A stretch of DNA of 64,000 bases from Candidatus Pelagibacter sp. (GCA_028226535.1 JAOJEG010000001.1:1-64000), one strand, 5' to 3'; shown: positions 52,144 to 61,450, counted from the stretch's first letter. Numbers and translations are program-made. Notes: generated from the letters alone by a model not told the origin.

Positions 52144-53175
52144 TTAACTACCGTTTTTTCTTCCTCCAAAAACTGTATCAATTATCTTTGATGGTTTGAT
52201 TGAACCTACAACATTATTATTAGAGTCTACTACCCCTACTATTTTCTCTTGAGTAAGAATTTTTTCTGCAACATTTTCAATGACTTCATCTTTTGAAACT
52301 TTTAAATCACCTAAATTATCTTTACTTGGAGCATCCATCACATCCTCGATTACTAAAACTTTCTCTCTTGGAACTTCTTCAGTAAACTTTCTCACGTACT
52401 CTGTAGCTGGATTCAAAACAATGTTAGCTGGTGTATCCAACTGTTCAATTATGCCATCTTTCATTATCGCTATTCGGTCAGCTAGCTTTAATGCCTCATC
52501 AAAATCATGAGTAATAAACATAATAGTTTTTTGCAATTTTTCTTGTAGTCTTAAAAACTCATCTTGCATTTCTTTTCTTATTAATGGATCCAATGCAGAA
52601 AAAGGTTCATCTAAAAACCATATATCAGGCTCAACAGCTAATGATCTAGCAATCCCTACTCTTTGTTGTTGTCCACCCGAAAGCTCTCTTGGAAAATAAT
52701 TTTCTCTTCCATCAAGTCCAACTAATTTTACCATTTCCATAGCTCTGCTAATACTATCTTCGGTATTGGTACCTTTAATCTGTAGTGGAAAAGCAATATT
52801 TTCAACAACTGTTTTATGTGGTAACAAAGCAAAACTTTGAAACACCATTCCCATTTTGTTTCTTCTAAGATCAATAAGTTCTTTATTATTTAGTTCTAAT
52901 AAATTTTGTCCTTCTATAAAAATTTTTCCACCGGTTGCATCTGTTAATCTTGAAATACATCTTAGTAATGTTGATTTACCTGAGCCAGATAAACCCATCA
53001 CCACCAACATTTCTCCTTTTGCAACTTCAAAAGAAGCGTTGTTAACTCCAACTATACATCCTTTTTCTTGAAAAGTTTTTGCATCTACATTGCCATTTGC
53101 TTCTTCAAGCATTTTTTTGGCATTTTCTCCAAAAATTTTGTAAACCGATTCGCATTTGATAACAGTCTCAGACAT
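52144..53175 (-). CDS. tmoV: TMAO/betaine-type ABC ATP-binding protein
   Basis: 343 aa ProV-type ATPase. Walker A GLSGSGKST near residue 60, signature ELSGGQQQRVGIARS, Walker B IWFLDEPFSALD, H-loop FITHDFDEAL. The C-terminal part (about 270-343, with KIVGVVDSNNNVVGSIKPSK) is a CBS-like regulatory module. It starts a two-gene unit with tmoW (3-nt gap) and is separated from the binding-protein gene by three unrelated envelope genes, which is unusual for an importer operon. Confidence 0.92.
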   Translation of the reverse strand: MSETVIKCESVYKIFGENAKKMLEEANGNVDAKTFQEKGCIVGVNNASFEVAKGEMLVVMGLSGSGKSTLLRCISRLTDATGGKIFIEGQNLLELNNKELIDLRRNKMGMVFQSFALLPHKTVVENIAFPLQIKGTNTEDSISRAMEMVKLVGLDGRENYFPRELSGGQQQRVGIARSLAVEPDIWFLDEPFSALDPLIRKEMQDEFLRLQEKLQKTIMFITHDFDEALKLADRIAIMKDGIIEQLDTPANIVLNPATEYVRKFTEEVPREKVLVIEDVMDAPSKDNLGDLKVSKDEVIENVAEKILTQEKIVGVVDSNNNVVGSIKPSKIIDTVFGGRKNGS

Positions 53176-53240
53176 AAGATGTTTTAAAGTTATATTAAAT
53201 TCAATAAAATTAAAATGTTAATAATTATTACCTTTCTTCA

Positions 53241-53792
53241 TTAAAAATTTTTAATAAAATAAACCCTTGTATCAATTCCAGTACTTAAAAAACTTAAAGC
53301 CTCTCCACTTATGGTAATACTTTCATCTACTCCTACATTATTTCCGCTAACCGTAAAACCAGCAAAACACTTTCCTTTTTCTTGATCCCATTTAACAAAA
53401 GTTTTATCAATTTTATTTCCATTAATCGTATAGAGTTCATGAGCTCTAAAATTTAAAAAATTAGCACCCATTATTGCTCTTTGAGGGATTAATTTTGTGA
53501 CTTTACAAACTTGCTCGTACACTTCATCAGTTAATTTGTAATGATCTGTTCCATCAAATGATACTAATATTCCTGAGGGTAACTTTGAAATCAGAGCACT
53601 AAGTTTTTTTTCTTCAGCAATTCTTTCTTCTTCCAACTTCATTTTTTTAACCAATTCATCTCCTTGTCCAAAAATGCCATTTAAAATACTAAAAGATAAA
53701 ATCACTATAAGCATAATAATTATTAGGCCAATAAATTGTCTTAGAGAATCGGGCAAATCTTTAAATTTGTTAATATAATTTTCTTTAAACAT
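53241..53792 (-). CDS. Inner-membrane-anchored protein of unknown function
   Basis: 183 aa. One N-terminal helix (FIGLIIIMLIVILSFSILNG) follows a short basic cytoplasmic start. The rest is predicted periplasmic: a charged helix (VKKMKLEEERIAEEKKLSAL) and then a beta-rich domain with CKVTKLIPQRAIMGANF and KGKCFAGFTVSGNNVG. Two cysteines could form a disulfide. No family is recognised. It overlaps the MORN-repeat gene by one base, so the two proteins probably work together in the envelope. Confidence 0.6.
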   Translation of the reverse strand: MFKENYINKFKDLPDSLRQFIGLIIIMLIVILSFSILNGIFGQGDELVKKMKLEEERIAEEKKLSALISKLPSGILVSFDGTDHYKLTDEVYEQVCKVTKLIPQRAIMGANFLNFRAHELYTINGNKIDKTFVKWDQEKGKCFAGFTVSGNNVGVDESITISGEALSFLSTGIDTRVYFIKNF

Positions 53793-54169
53793 TATTTTTG
53801 TAACTTACCGTTTTCCCATATACCCGATTTTTGTTTTCCATCAGCCCATGTGAATGTGCCCTGACCATTCATAAAACCATTAGCCCACTCCCCATTATAA
53901 GTGGAGCCATCGGGAAAGGTTAAAATTCCTTGCCCGCTCCATACACTATTTTTGAACTCACCAGTGTAGATGTATCCATTTGGCCAAGTTTCAACACCTT
54001 TGCCATGCTTTTTAGTTCCTACCCACTCTCCTTCATAGGTAGTTTTGTCTGTATAAACCCATTTACCATAACCGTTGTCACAATTTCCTTCTTTACAACC
54101 AGTACTTCTTGCTAAAACAGAGGTTGAGATTAATAAGCCTAAAAGAACACTAATGATAAATTTTTTCAT
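53792..54169 (-). CDS. Secreted MORN-repeat protein
   Basis: 125 aa with a signal peptide (FIISVLLGLLISTSVLARS). After a short Cys-containing linker (GCKEGNCDNG) come four MORN repeats: GYGKWVYTDKTTYEGEW, KHGKGVETWPNGYIYTGEF, WSGQGILTFPDGSTYNGEW and MNGQGTFTWADGKQKSGIW. MORN repeats bind lipids or proteins and form elongated beta structures. The gene overlaps the next one and follows the 54668-54204 gene by 34 nt. Nothing ties it to TMAO use apart from its place. Confidence 0.85.
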   Translation of the reverse strand: MKKFIISVLLGLLISTSVLARSTGCKEGNCDNGYGKWVYTDKTTYEGEWVGTKKHGKGVETWPNGYIYTGEFKNSVWSGQGILTFPDGSTYNGEWANGFMNGQGTFTWADGKQKSGIWENGKLQK

Positions 54170-54203
54170 TTTAATATTTTACACAAAATCATTTAAAAAA
54201 AAA

Positions 54204-54668
54204 TCAGACTTTTTCCTCCATTTTAGTACATGAATAAAAAAATATATATTTTTCTGAGTTTTCGCTTTTAACATTTTTAGTAATTTCGTGGATCAATTCA
54301 CCTGTTTTTCTAGTTACTATTGCGGATTCTGAATAATTTTTTTCTTCATCAAAAGCTTTAAATAAAACAACATCTTTATTAACAATCTTAACGTTTAATT
54401 TTTTAGATTTTGAAAGAAATAAAGACAACCCATTTATAAAAAGTTTTCCAGGTTTTATTGCCTCTATTTTAAATTGATCTAAATTCTTATCATCTAAATC
54501 TTTTGCTAAAAAAGTTTGATAATTATATTCTGCATTTTTAATTATTTTTTTATCTAAATCACATACAAATGAAAGTTTAATATTTTCTTGAATATTAATA
54601 TCTTTTGCGAATGATAAATTAATAAATAATAGATTTAATATTATTCCTATTAAAATTTTTTTAATCAT
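54204..54668 (-). CDS. Secreted protein of unknown function
   Basis: 154 aa with a signal peptide ending LSFAKD. The mature protein is Lys/Asn-rich, starts with a strand region (NIQENIKLSFVCDLDKKIIK), and ends YIFFYSCTKMEEKV. Two cysteines (FVCDL, YSCTK) may pair. No family is recognised. It is the first gene after the terminator of the TMAO-binding-protein gene and has only 13 nt between that hairpin and its start, so it may be transcribed by read-through or from a weak local promoter. Confidence 0.6.
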   Translation of the reverse strand: MIKKILIGIILNLLFINLSFAKDINIQENIKLSFVCDLDKKIIKNAEYNYQTFLAKDLDDKNLDQFKIEAIKPGKLFINGLSLFLSKSKKLNVKIVNKDVVLFKAFDEEKNYSESAIVTRKTGELIHEITKNVKSENSEKYIFFYSCTKMEEKV

Positions 54669-54681
54669 AAATAATTTTATT

Positions 54682-54718
54682 TAAAAAAAAATCTCCCCCA
54701 ACAATGTTGGGAGAGATT
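54682..54718 (-). terminator. Rho-independent terminator behind the TMAO-binding-protein gene
   Basis: On the minus strand a 13-position stem (54690-54702 with 54706-54718, one C-A mismatch, 3-nt loop, five G/C pairs next to each other) is followed by a run of nine U residues (A-run at 54683-54691). It starts 20 nt after the stop codon. Because tmoV and tmoW lie further on in the same direction, this ends or attenuates most transcripts after the binding-protein gene. Confidence 0.85.
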
Positions 54719-54738
54719 ATAAATTTAAACTTTTAACC

Positions 54739-55683
54739 TTATTTAGTAAAAGCTTGCCAAACTGACTTGTTATCAGCTAACCACTTTTTAGCTGCATCTT
54801 CGTGAGTCATTTTGTCAACGTCAACTAAAGCTGCCATTGCACCAATTTGACTTGTAGAGAATGACATTTTTTTAAACGCGTCTGCTGCATCTGGATGAGT
54901 TTTTGGGAAATCCTCATGAACTGCTTTTTTCAAGTATCCATCAGGAGAACCACATTTACCATCTCCACCATCTTCTGGTCTACAACCAGCTGTGTATGGA
55001 GGGAAGTCAATAAATGTAAAACCAGCACCGTCTGTAAAGTTAGGTGTCCAGTTAAATATTATTGTTCCTCTTCCTTCTTTTTCAGCCGCAGATAACTCTG
55101 CCCAAAGTGCATCTGCACTTCCAGCAAATTTAACCCACCAAAGATCACCCAAACCTAAAGCGTCAACTCTTTGAGGAATTAAATCACCATGCCAAGTTTG
55201 TGGACCTTCCAACATTCTTCCTTTGCCATCTGGTGAGTCAGGTGTTGTAAAGTTTTTTGCACAATCCGGATTTTTTAAAGCTGTCCAATCTGGTAAACCT
55301 GGGCATAATCCTTTATCAGCAACCCAATTTGGATAACCCATATCCTCTAGAGTTCTTGCTTCATGGTCACCCCAATCAAGTAAACCACCTTTATCTAATG
55401 CAGTAGTGAAAGATTTACCAAAAGCAGACTCCCATACCTCGTGAGATATAGACACATCTCCAATTCTAATTGACTCATAAACCGCTTGTGAGTCAGCGTT
55501 AACGTATTTAACGTTATTTCCCATGCTTTCAAAAATACCACCTATAACGTAAGCCATTACAATTTGACTTGACCAGTTATGAGTTGGAATTACGATGGGC
55601 TTTTTGCTATCCGCATTAGATACTCCTGCAAAACTTACTACAGAAATAACTAGAGCAGATATTAATGATATTATTTTTTTCAT
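54739..55683 (-). CDS. tmoX: TMAO-type ABC substrate-binding protein
   Basis: 314 aa with a signal peptide ending VSNA (residue 24). OpuAC-like two-lobe protein: HNWSSQIVMAYVIGGIFES, WESAFGKS, and GRGTIIFNWTPNFTDG with several tryptophans (WHGDLI, WWVKFAG, WTPNF) able to form a cage around a quaternary or N-oxide nitrogen. Neighbouring tdm and tmm point to TMAO as ligand; betaine-like solutes cannot be excluded. It has a good GAGGGG ribosome site and a promoter at 55712-55740. Confidence 0.9.
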   Translation of the reverse strand: MKKIISLISALVISVVSFAGVSNADSKKPIVIPTHNWSSQIVMAYVIGGIFESMGNNVKYVNADSQAVYESIRIGDVSISHEVWESAFGKSFTTALDKGGLLDWGDHEARTLEDMGYPNWVADKGLCPGLPDWTALKNPDCAKNFTTPDSPDGKGRMLEGPQTWHGDLIPQRVDALGLGDLWWVKFAGSADALWAELSAAEKEGRGTIIFNWTPNFTDGAGFTFIDFPPYTAGCRPEDGGDGKCGSPDGYLKKAVHEDFPKTHPDAADAFKKMSFSTSQIGAMAALVDVDKMTHEDAAKKWLADNKSVWQAFTK

Positions 55684-55711
55684 TTTTTCCCCTCTATTAA
55701 TTAATGATTAA

Positions 55712-55740
55712 AGTATGTTATGAATTAAACTTGTAGTCAA
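55712..55740 (-). promoter_or_regulatory. Sigma70-type promoter of the TMAO-binding-protein gene
   Basis: On the minus strand TTGACT (55735-55740) and CATACT (55712-55717) are separated by exactly 17 nt. Transcription would start near 55705, about 22 nt before the ATG, the same distance as in the betaine operon promoter at 15817-15846. The rest of this 107-nt divergent gap must hold the tdm promoter, which I cannot place with confidence. Confidence 0.6.
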
Positions 55741-55790
55741 CTCGTTTTGATTAGAATAAACTTATAAAAAATATATATAGTTTTGGTCAA

Positions 55791-58118
55791 ATGTTAGGAA
55801 CTAGCAACGAAATTAGAAATCCAGGTCTAAGAACTTTACCACCAGGGGTTGAAAGATATTTTGTTAAAGGTGGAGGTTTATCTGTAATAGAGGTTTTTCC
55901 AGAGGATAAGATTGAAATTATAAATGATGACGGCAAACAAGTTTGTGAAATAATAGTTTTTAATAATAAAGGCAAACCTGATTTATCAATTTTAAATTTA
56001 AAAGAAAATGCAAATGCAGATTTTTCTAAAAGAGCAATCACAAATGATGAAAAAATTACAAAGATTTTTAAGAAAAGAAATTTAGATCTTCATAAAGCTA
56101 AGTCATCAATTATATTTGATCAAGATTGTTTGATGGGAGAAAAAATAACTTTATCATCAAAAGATAAATGCTTTGTTTTAATTGCAGCACCTGGTGATCT
56201 GTTAAATGTTCATGAACAAAATCCACCAACTGATTTAACTATTTTTGTTAATAGAGCAAAATTTTCAGAAACAGATGAGCAGTTTATTTTACCAGAACCG
56301 TTAAGTGACCCTATAGTTGAGCAACTTGTTAAAAGAAGAACTGCAGAAACTTATGAGGTGAAAGCTGGAGAGTATATTCAAATTATCGATACTGGTGGAA
56401 GACAATGTTCTGATTTTTTAGCGTTTGATACTCACAAATTAAATGATGGTATTGAAAGTATTATTGACGATAAGGCCACAAGAACGTTCATGGGTAGTGC
56501 TTATCCAGGCCCAGGTTTGTTTTCGAAATTTTATGATGGTGATCATGAGGCAATGGTTGAGGTCGTAAGAGACACTGTTGGTAGACATGACACTTTCAAT
56601 CTAGCCTGTACTTCTAAATATTATGAAGATCTAGGTTATATGGGGCATATTAATTGCACGGATAACTTTAATAAAGGTTTAGAAAAATATGATGTTAACT
56701 CTAGAAAAAGTTGGTCAGCAATAAATCTTTTTTTTAATACAGCAATTGATGCAAACAATGTTGCAACATTCGATGAACCATGGTCTAGACCAGGTGACTA
56801 TGTTTTGTTTAGAGCTTTAAAAGATTTAACATGTGTTTCATCAGCCTGCCCTTGTGATGTCGATGCAGCTAATGGCTGGAACCCTACAGATATATTTGTT
56901 AGAACTTATGGAAAAAATAATAAATATTCAAAAGCAATTGCATTTAGAATGAAAACAGACTCTGAACCAAAACTAACCCAAGAGACAGGTTTTCATAAAA
57001 AAACATCTGAACTAACAAGAAATTTTGTTGAATATAAAGGTTTTTGGTTAGCAAATAATTTTACAAATTCAGGAACAATAAAAGAATATAATGCATGTCG
57101 TGAAAGTGCAATCGCAACTGATCTTTCACCGCTTAGAAAATTTGAAATTCTGGGTCCTGATGCGGAAAATTTAATGCAATATACTTTAACAAGAAATGTT
57201 AAAAAATTATCAGTAGGTCAAGTTGTTTATACGGCAATGTGTTATGAAAATGGATGCATGTTGGATGACGGTACTCTATTTAAATTTGGACAAGATAATT
57301 TTAGATGGATTGGTGGTGATGAATACAGTGGAGAATGGTTAAAAGAACAAGCTAGAAAGAAGAATTATAAAGTTTGGATAAAATCTGCAACCGATCACAT
57401 ACATAATATTGCGGTTCAAGGGCCAAACAGTAGAAAAATTTTAGAAAAATTTGTTTGGACTGCTCCTATCCAACCGTCAATAACTGAGCTTGAATGGTTC
57501 AGATTTAATATTGCACGAATTGATCATGAAACAGGTACCCCTATTGTTATTTCAAGAACTGGTTACACAGGTGAACTTGGATATGAAATTTGGTGTCATC
57601 CAAAAGATGCAAGTGAAGTTTGGGATAAAGTTTGGGAAGCTGGAAAAGAATTTGATATCACACCTTTGGGTTTAGAGGCTTTAGATATGGTTCGTATAGA
57701 AGCTGGTTTAATTTTTTATGGTTATGAGTTTGATGATCAAACAGATCCTTTTGAAGCAGGTATTGGTTTTACTGTACCTCTCAAAACCAAAGAAGATGAT
57801 TATATAGGCAAAGAAGAATTAGTTAAAAGAAAAGCAAATCCACAAAAGAAATTAGTTGGTCTTGAACTTATTGGTCACGAACCAGCTGTTCATGGAGATT
57901 GTGTTCATGTGGGACGAGCACAAATTGGTGTAATAACTAGTGGAATGTTATCCCCAAAGCTTGGAAAAAATATTGCACTCTGTAGAATTGATGTAAAATA
58001 CTCTGAAATTGGAACTGAAGTTGAGGTTGGCAAATTAGATGGACATCAAAAAAGAATTGGTGCAAAAGTTATTGCTTTCCCATTCTACGATCCAACAAAA
58101 TCTAAAGTAAGAGCTTAA
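55791..58118 (+). CDS. tdm: Trimethylamine N-oxide demethylase
   Basis: 775 aa, a two-domain protein. Residues about 1-390 are the DUF1989-type demethylase domain (QIIDTGGRQCSDFLAFDTHK near residue 205); Cys273 in NLACTSKY and Cys353/Cys355 in SACPCDV are candidates for the zinc site reported in this family. Residues about 400-775 are a GcvT-like THF domain (GPNSRKILEKF, then TGYTGELGYEIWC and EAGLIFYGYEFDD). The enzyme splits TMAO to dimethylamine and formaldehyde. It faces tmoX across a shared control region and is followed after 6 nt by a regulator gene. Confidence 0.93.
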   Translation: MLGTSNEIRNPGLRTLPPGVERYFVKGGGLSVIEVFPEDKIEIINDDGKQVCEIIVFNNKGKPDLSILNLKENANADFSKRAITNDEKITKIFKKRNLDLHKAKSSIIFDQDCLMGEKITLSSKDKCFVLIAAPGDLLNVHEQNPPTDLTIFVNRAKFSETDEQFILPEPLSDPIVEQLVKRRTAETYEVKAGEYIQIIDTGGRQCSDFLAFDTHKLNDGIESIIDDKATRTFMGSAYPGPGLFSKFYDGDHEAMVEVVRDTVGRHDTFNLACTSKYYEDLGYMGHINCTDNFNKGLEKYDVNSRKSWSAINLFFNTAIDANNVATFDEPWSRPGDYVLFRALKDLTCVSSACPCDVDAANGWNPTDIFVRTYGKNNKYSKAIAFRMKTDSEPKLTQETGFHKKTSELTRNFVEYKGFWLANNFTNSGTIKEYNACRESAIATDLSPLRKFEILGPDAENLMQYTLTRNVKKLSVGQVVYTAMCYENGCMLDDGTLFKFGQDNFRWIGGDEYSGEWLKEQARKKNYKVWIKSATDHIHNIAVQGPNSRKILEKFVWTAPIQPSITELEWFRFNIARIDHETGTPIVISRTGYTGELGYEIWCHPKDASEVWDKVWEAGKEFDITPLGLEALDMVRIEAGLIFYGYEFDDQTDPFEAGIGFTVPLKTKEDDYIGKEELVKRKANPQKKLVGLELIGHEPAVHGDCVHVGRAQIGVITSGMLSPKLGKNIALCRIDVKYSEIGTEVEVGKLDGHQKRIGAKVIAFPFYDPTKSKVRA

Positions 58119-58124
58119 AATAAA

Positions 58125-58475
58125 ATGCCTAAAGACCAAAAAACTCTTTTAAATTTTTGGGAAGATCAAATGAGACAATCTCATACATCTAGTAATTATT
58201 TTTTTCGAAAGTCACCTTCTCATTATCATATGATGTTATTAGTAATGTCAGCTTACAAAGAAGGAACAAAATTATCTGTTGAAGAATTAAAAACAAAATT
58301 GTTTAAAACTTCTAGACCAAAATCTGCTTTAATAATTACGGAAGCATGTGAAAAAGGATTCTTTCGACTTGAAAAAACTTCAACTGATCAAAGAATTAAA
58401 AATATAATGCCGAGTGAATCTTTCATTAAGGAATTTAATGATTATTTGGTTACCCTTAAAAACATAAGCTATTAG
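58125..58475 (+). CDS. Small winged-helix (MarR-like) regulator
   Basis: 116 aa. A winged-helix pattern is visible: TKLSVEELKTKLFKTSRPKS, in which TKLFKTSRPKSALIITEACE is the turn and recognition helix, followed by the wing (GFFRLEKTSTDQRIKNIMPS). It lies 6 nt downstream of tdm in the same operon and is likely to regulate the methylated-amine genes (inference). It is short for a complete MarR protein (about 140 aa), so the dimer helices are trimmed. No ligand is known. Confidence 0.7.
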   Translation: MPKDQKTLLNFWEDQMRQSHTSSNYFFRKSPSHYHMMLLVMSAYKEGTKLSVEELKTKLFKTSRPKSALIITEACEKGFFRLEKTSTDQRIKNIMPSESFIKEFNDYLVTLKNISY

Positions 58476-58578
58476 CCAATTATTTATTATAATAAGTGAA
58501 GCATATATTTTTTATATATAATTTTTAGTTCTATAAAAAATTATATTAATTAGTGTTTGTAAAAAATAGTGTTTTGAT

Positions 58579-59907
58579 ATGTCAACATTACCTTCAAAAG
58601 CAAAAGTAGTTATAATCGGTGGTGGTATTCATGGTTTGAGTACTGCTTGGAAACTTTCAGAAACATATAAAAATCCTGGCGATATTGTAGTTCTTGAGAA
58701 AAAAGATATTGCAGCTGGAGCAAGTGGTATTGCTTGTGGTGTAGTTAGAAATAATTATTTCCAACCAGCTATGAGAGAATTAATGGCTCACTCTGTTTCA
58801 GTTTGGGAAAGTGACCCCAAAGCATTTAAATATAATGCGGTAGGATATTTACAAATTTCACCAGAAGTAATGCATGAAGATGTTGCAACAATTTATGAGC
58901 AACAAAAAGCAATAGGATATGAATCAGAATTTATAGAAGGTGAAAAAGATTGTATGAATTATATGAAGGGGATGTTTGATGACTGGCAAGCGCAAGGCAT
59001 TACATCAGTGCTTCACGAAAAAAAAGGTGGTTACGCCTTTAACAAAGATTCAATTAAAGCACTTGAAAACAAATCTACATCTAACGGTGTTCAGGTAATG
59101 AAGGGTGTTAAGGTTACAGGTTTTAAAAGAGGAAGTAATAGTAAAGCTGTTACAGGTGTTGAAACAGACAAAGGTACAATTGAGTGCGAACAAGTAGTTG
59201 TTGGTGCTGGACCTTGGGCTAGAGATTTTTGGAATATGCTAGAGCTTCCAAAGACTGCGAACATTAAAGGGAAAGATGGCAAAATGCACGAAACTGATAT
59301 GTGGACATATTGGATGCTTCAAGAAGGAGTAATTGGTGTTGATGCAGATTTTCTAAAAATGAATAATGGACAACAACCTCCTGTAATTCACGTTGACTCA
59401 ACAGCTCCGTTATACTCAGATAAAACAAAAAAATTAATCACAGATAAAATTTGGGGGATATACTACAAACCTGATATTGAAGGTTTAGGTGTTCAAGGTG
59501 GAACATCACCTTACATTGTCGACAAACATTTTGATCAAGTTAATGTAGACCCTTACGGCTTAGAGTCACCTGAGTTTCAAACTACAGAGGCATTTAATGA
59601 CATGTGGTGTTCAGCTTTAGCTCATTGCCAAAAAAGATTTGAAGGTAAATCTGATCTTTACAGAAAAGGACCCTCAGGTGGCTTAGGATGTATGACGCCA
59701 GACTCTTTTCCAATCTTTGATAGATTTTTAGAAAATGTTTATATGATTGCTGATGCTAATCACGGTTATAAAATGATTGGTGTAGGTGAGCTTGTTGCAA
59801 AAGAAATTCTTGGTAGTGAGAGTGATTTATTGAAACCGTTTAGATTCAACCGTTACGAGAAAGGTGAACTTCACCCTACATCGAACAGTCCGTTCCCTTG
59901 GAGTTAA
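58579..59907 (+). CDS. FAD-dependent amine oxidoreductase (SoxB/MgdA/DMGDH-like)
   Basis: 442 aa. The FAD loop is VVIIGGGIHGLSTAWKLSE near residue 10; the middle has VVVGAGPWARDFWNML, and the C-terminus GPSGGLGCMTPDSFPIFDRF with MIADANHGYKMIGVGELVAKE, the usual substrate-cap end of the sarcosine-oxidase/DAO family. It lies between tdm and gmaS. Possible roles are dimethylamine dehydrogenation to methylamine or N-methylglutamate dehydrogenation; partners like soxD/A/G are missing here. Direct role unproven. Confidence 0.8.
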   Translation: MSTLPSKAKVVIIGGGIHGLSTAWKLSETYKNPGDIVVLEKKDIAAGASGIACGVVRNNYFQPAMRELMAHSVSVWESDPKAFKYNAVGYLQISPEVMHEDVATIYEQQKAIGYESEFIEGEKDCMNYMKGMFDDWQAQGITSVLHEKKGGYAFNKDSIKALENKSTSNGVQVMKGVKVTGFKRGSNSKAVTGVETDKGTIECEQVVVGAGPWARDFWNMLELPKTANIKGKDGKMHETDMWTYWMLQEGVIGVDADFLKMNNGQQPPVIHVDSTAPLYSDKTKKLITDKIWGIYYKPDIEGLGVQGGTSPYIVDKHFDQVNVDPYGLESPEFQTTEAFNDMWCSALAHCQKRFEGKSDLYRKGPSGGLGCMTPDSFPIFDRFLENVYMIADANHGYKMIGVGELVAKEILGSESDLLKPFRFNRYEKGELHPTSNSPFPWS

Positions 59908-59980
59908 ACTTCAAGGCTAGACACAAATAAAAATTTCAACTACCTTTGAATAAATTATAATTCATTGAGGGGTGAAATAA

Positions 59981-61450
59981 ATGACTGATCTAGATAAACA
60001 CGTTAACCAACCTGGCAGAGCTAAACTTGTAAAACAAGTAAGAGCTAAAATTAATGAGCTAGGTATTGAGTATATATTTTTTCAATTCATATCTGTCACA
60101 GGTAGAGTTGTTGGAAAAGGAATTCCAACTGATCACTGGGAAAGAACATGTGAAAAAGGTTTTCAATTAGTTTACGGAGCAACAGCAAACTTATTTACGG
60201 ATCGTCATGGAAATTATATTGGCTATGGTCCTGAAGCTAAAGAATTAGTTGGAATCCCTGATCCAGAAACATTTTGTCAGCTTCCTTGGGATAAAAAAGT
60301 AGCAAGAGTGTTTGTTACTTGTTTTAGAAATAGAGAAGAAAGAGAAAACCCAGGGGCACATTTAACGTCAGATTGTAGAGGAAATCTAAGAATTCACGCA
60401 CAAGAATTTAAGAAAAAACACGGGTATCAATTAAGAGTGGGAACTGAGCCAGAAATGATGTGGCTTACAAAAAATGAAGACGGTACTCCAACTGGAAAAG
60501 GTTTTTCCAAACCTTATTGTTATCACATAGATCAATTCGAGTCTTTAAGACCAGTGTTCATGCAAGTTATGAAATATGCTAGAGCAATGGGTCTTGATAT
60601 GATTCAAGGTGATCATGAAGATGCGCCAGGACAGTTAGAATTAAACTGGATGTATGATGATGTTTTAAGAAATGCAGACAGGCTTTCAACTTATAGACAA
60701 ATTTGTGCTCAAGTTGCTAGAGAATTTAATTTAATAGCTTGCTTTATGACTAAGCCATTTATGGGTGTTTCTGCAAGTGGATGTCATACAAACATGTCTT
60801 TATGGAAAGGTGGAAAAGATAAAGTGAATAAGTTAAGTCACAAATCTCTACCTGCTATGGATGAAGTTTTTACTTATGTTGAGGGTGGAACAAATACATT
60901 TATGCCCGATACTAAAGATGTTCAGCTACCTGGAAAAGTGGGTTTAAAAGCAATTGGTGGGGTAATGAAACATCTTGGCGCTTTAACTGCAATTGGATCT
61001 TCAACTGTTAACTCGTATAGAAGATTATGGGATACAGGTTTTTGGGCGCCAGTTTATGCAGATTGGGGATACCAAAATAGAACTTGTGGATTAAGAGTGT
61101 CTGCTCCTGGTAGATTTGAATACCGATCAGTTGATTCTATGCATAATCCTTATCTAATGGGATCAGGTTTATTAAAATGTTTCGATGATGGAATATCTAA
61201 CAATATTGATCCAGGAAAACCTGAGTCTCGTAGTATGTACGAAGCTCAAGCAGCTGGAAAAGAAGTTAAAAAATTACCTTTAAGTCTTGGTCAAGCACTT
61301 GATCGTTTAGCTGAAGATGAAGTTATCAAATCAGCTATGCCAGATGAAATGTATAAAGTATTTCATTGGTATAAAAATGATGAGTGGGAAAGATTTTTGG
61401 GTGCAACAACTCAATGGGATCTGGACACTTATCTTGATTGTCTACCGTAG
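59981..61450 (+). CDS. gmaS: Gamma-glutamylmethylamide synthetase (glutamine synthetase family)
   Basis: 489 aa GlnA-type ligase. Active-site blocks are visible: LRVGTEPEMMW, GDHEDAPGQLELNW (the metal-binding EGDHE variant), MGVSASGCHTNMSLW and NRTCGLRVSAPGRFEYRSVD. It joins methylamine to glutamate with ATP. It begins with a GAGGGG ribosome site and a TATAAT at 59956-59961. The assignment as GmaS rather than glutamine synthetase rests on the mgsABC genes that follow directly. Confidence 0.92.
   Translation: MTDLDKHVNQPGRAKLVKQVRAKINELGIEYIFFQFISVTGRVVGKGIPTDHWERTCEKGFQLVYGATANLFTDRHGNYIGYGPEAKELVGIPDPETFCQLPWDKKVARVFVTCFRNREERENPGAHLTSDCRGNLRIHAQEFKKKHGYQLRVGTEPEMMWLTKNEDGTPTGKGFSKPYCYHIDQFESLRPVFMQVMKYARAMGLDMIQGDHEDAPGQLELNWMYDDVLRNADRLSTYRQICAQVAREFNLIACFMTKPFMGVSASGCHTNMSLWKGGKDKVNKLSHKSLPAMDEVFTYVEGGTNTFMPDTKDVQLPGKVGLKAIGGVMKHLGALTAIGSSTVNSYRRLWDTGFWAPVYADWGYQNRTCGLRVSAPGRFEYRSVDSMHNPYLMGSGLLKCFDDGISNNIDPGKPESRSMYEAQAAGKEVKKLPLSLGQALDRLAEDEVIKSAMPDEMYKVFHWYKNDEWERFLGATTQWDLDTYLDCLP

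Noticed and set aside
58516..58546. 11-bp inverted repeat TATAATTTTT/AAAAATTATA before the FAD oxidoreductase gene
   Set aside because: All A-U pairs with a 9-nt loop; such repeats are expected by chance in DNA this A/T-rich, and no terminator tract follows.
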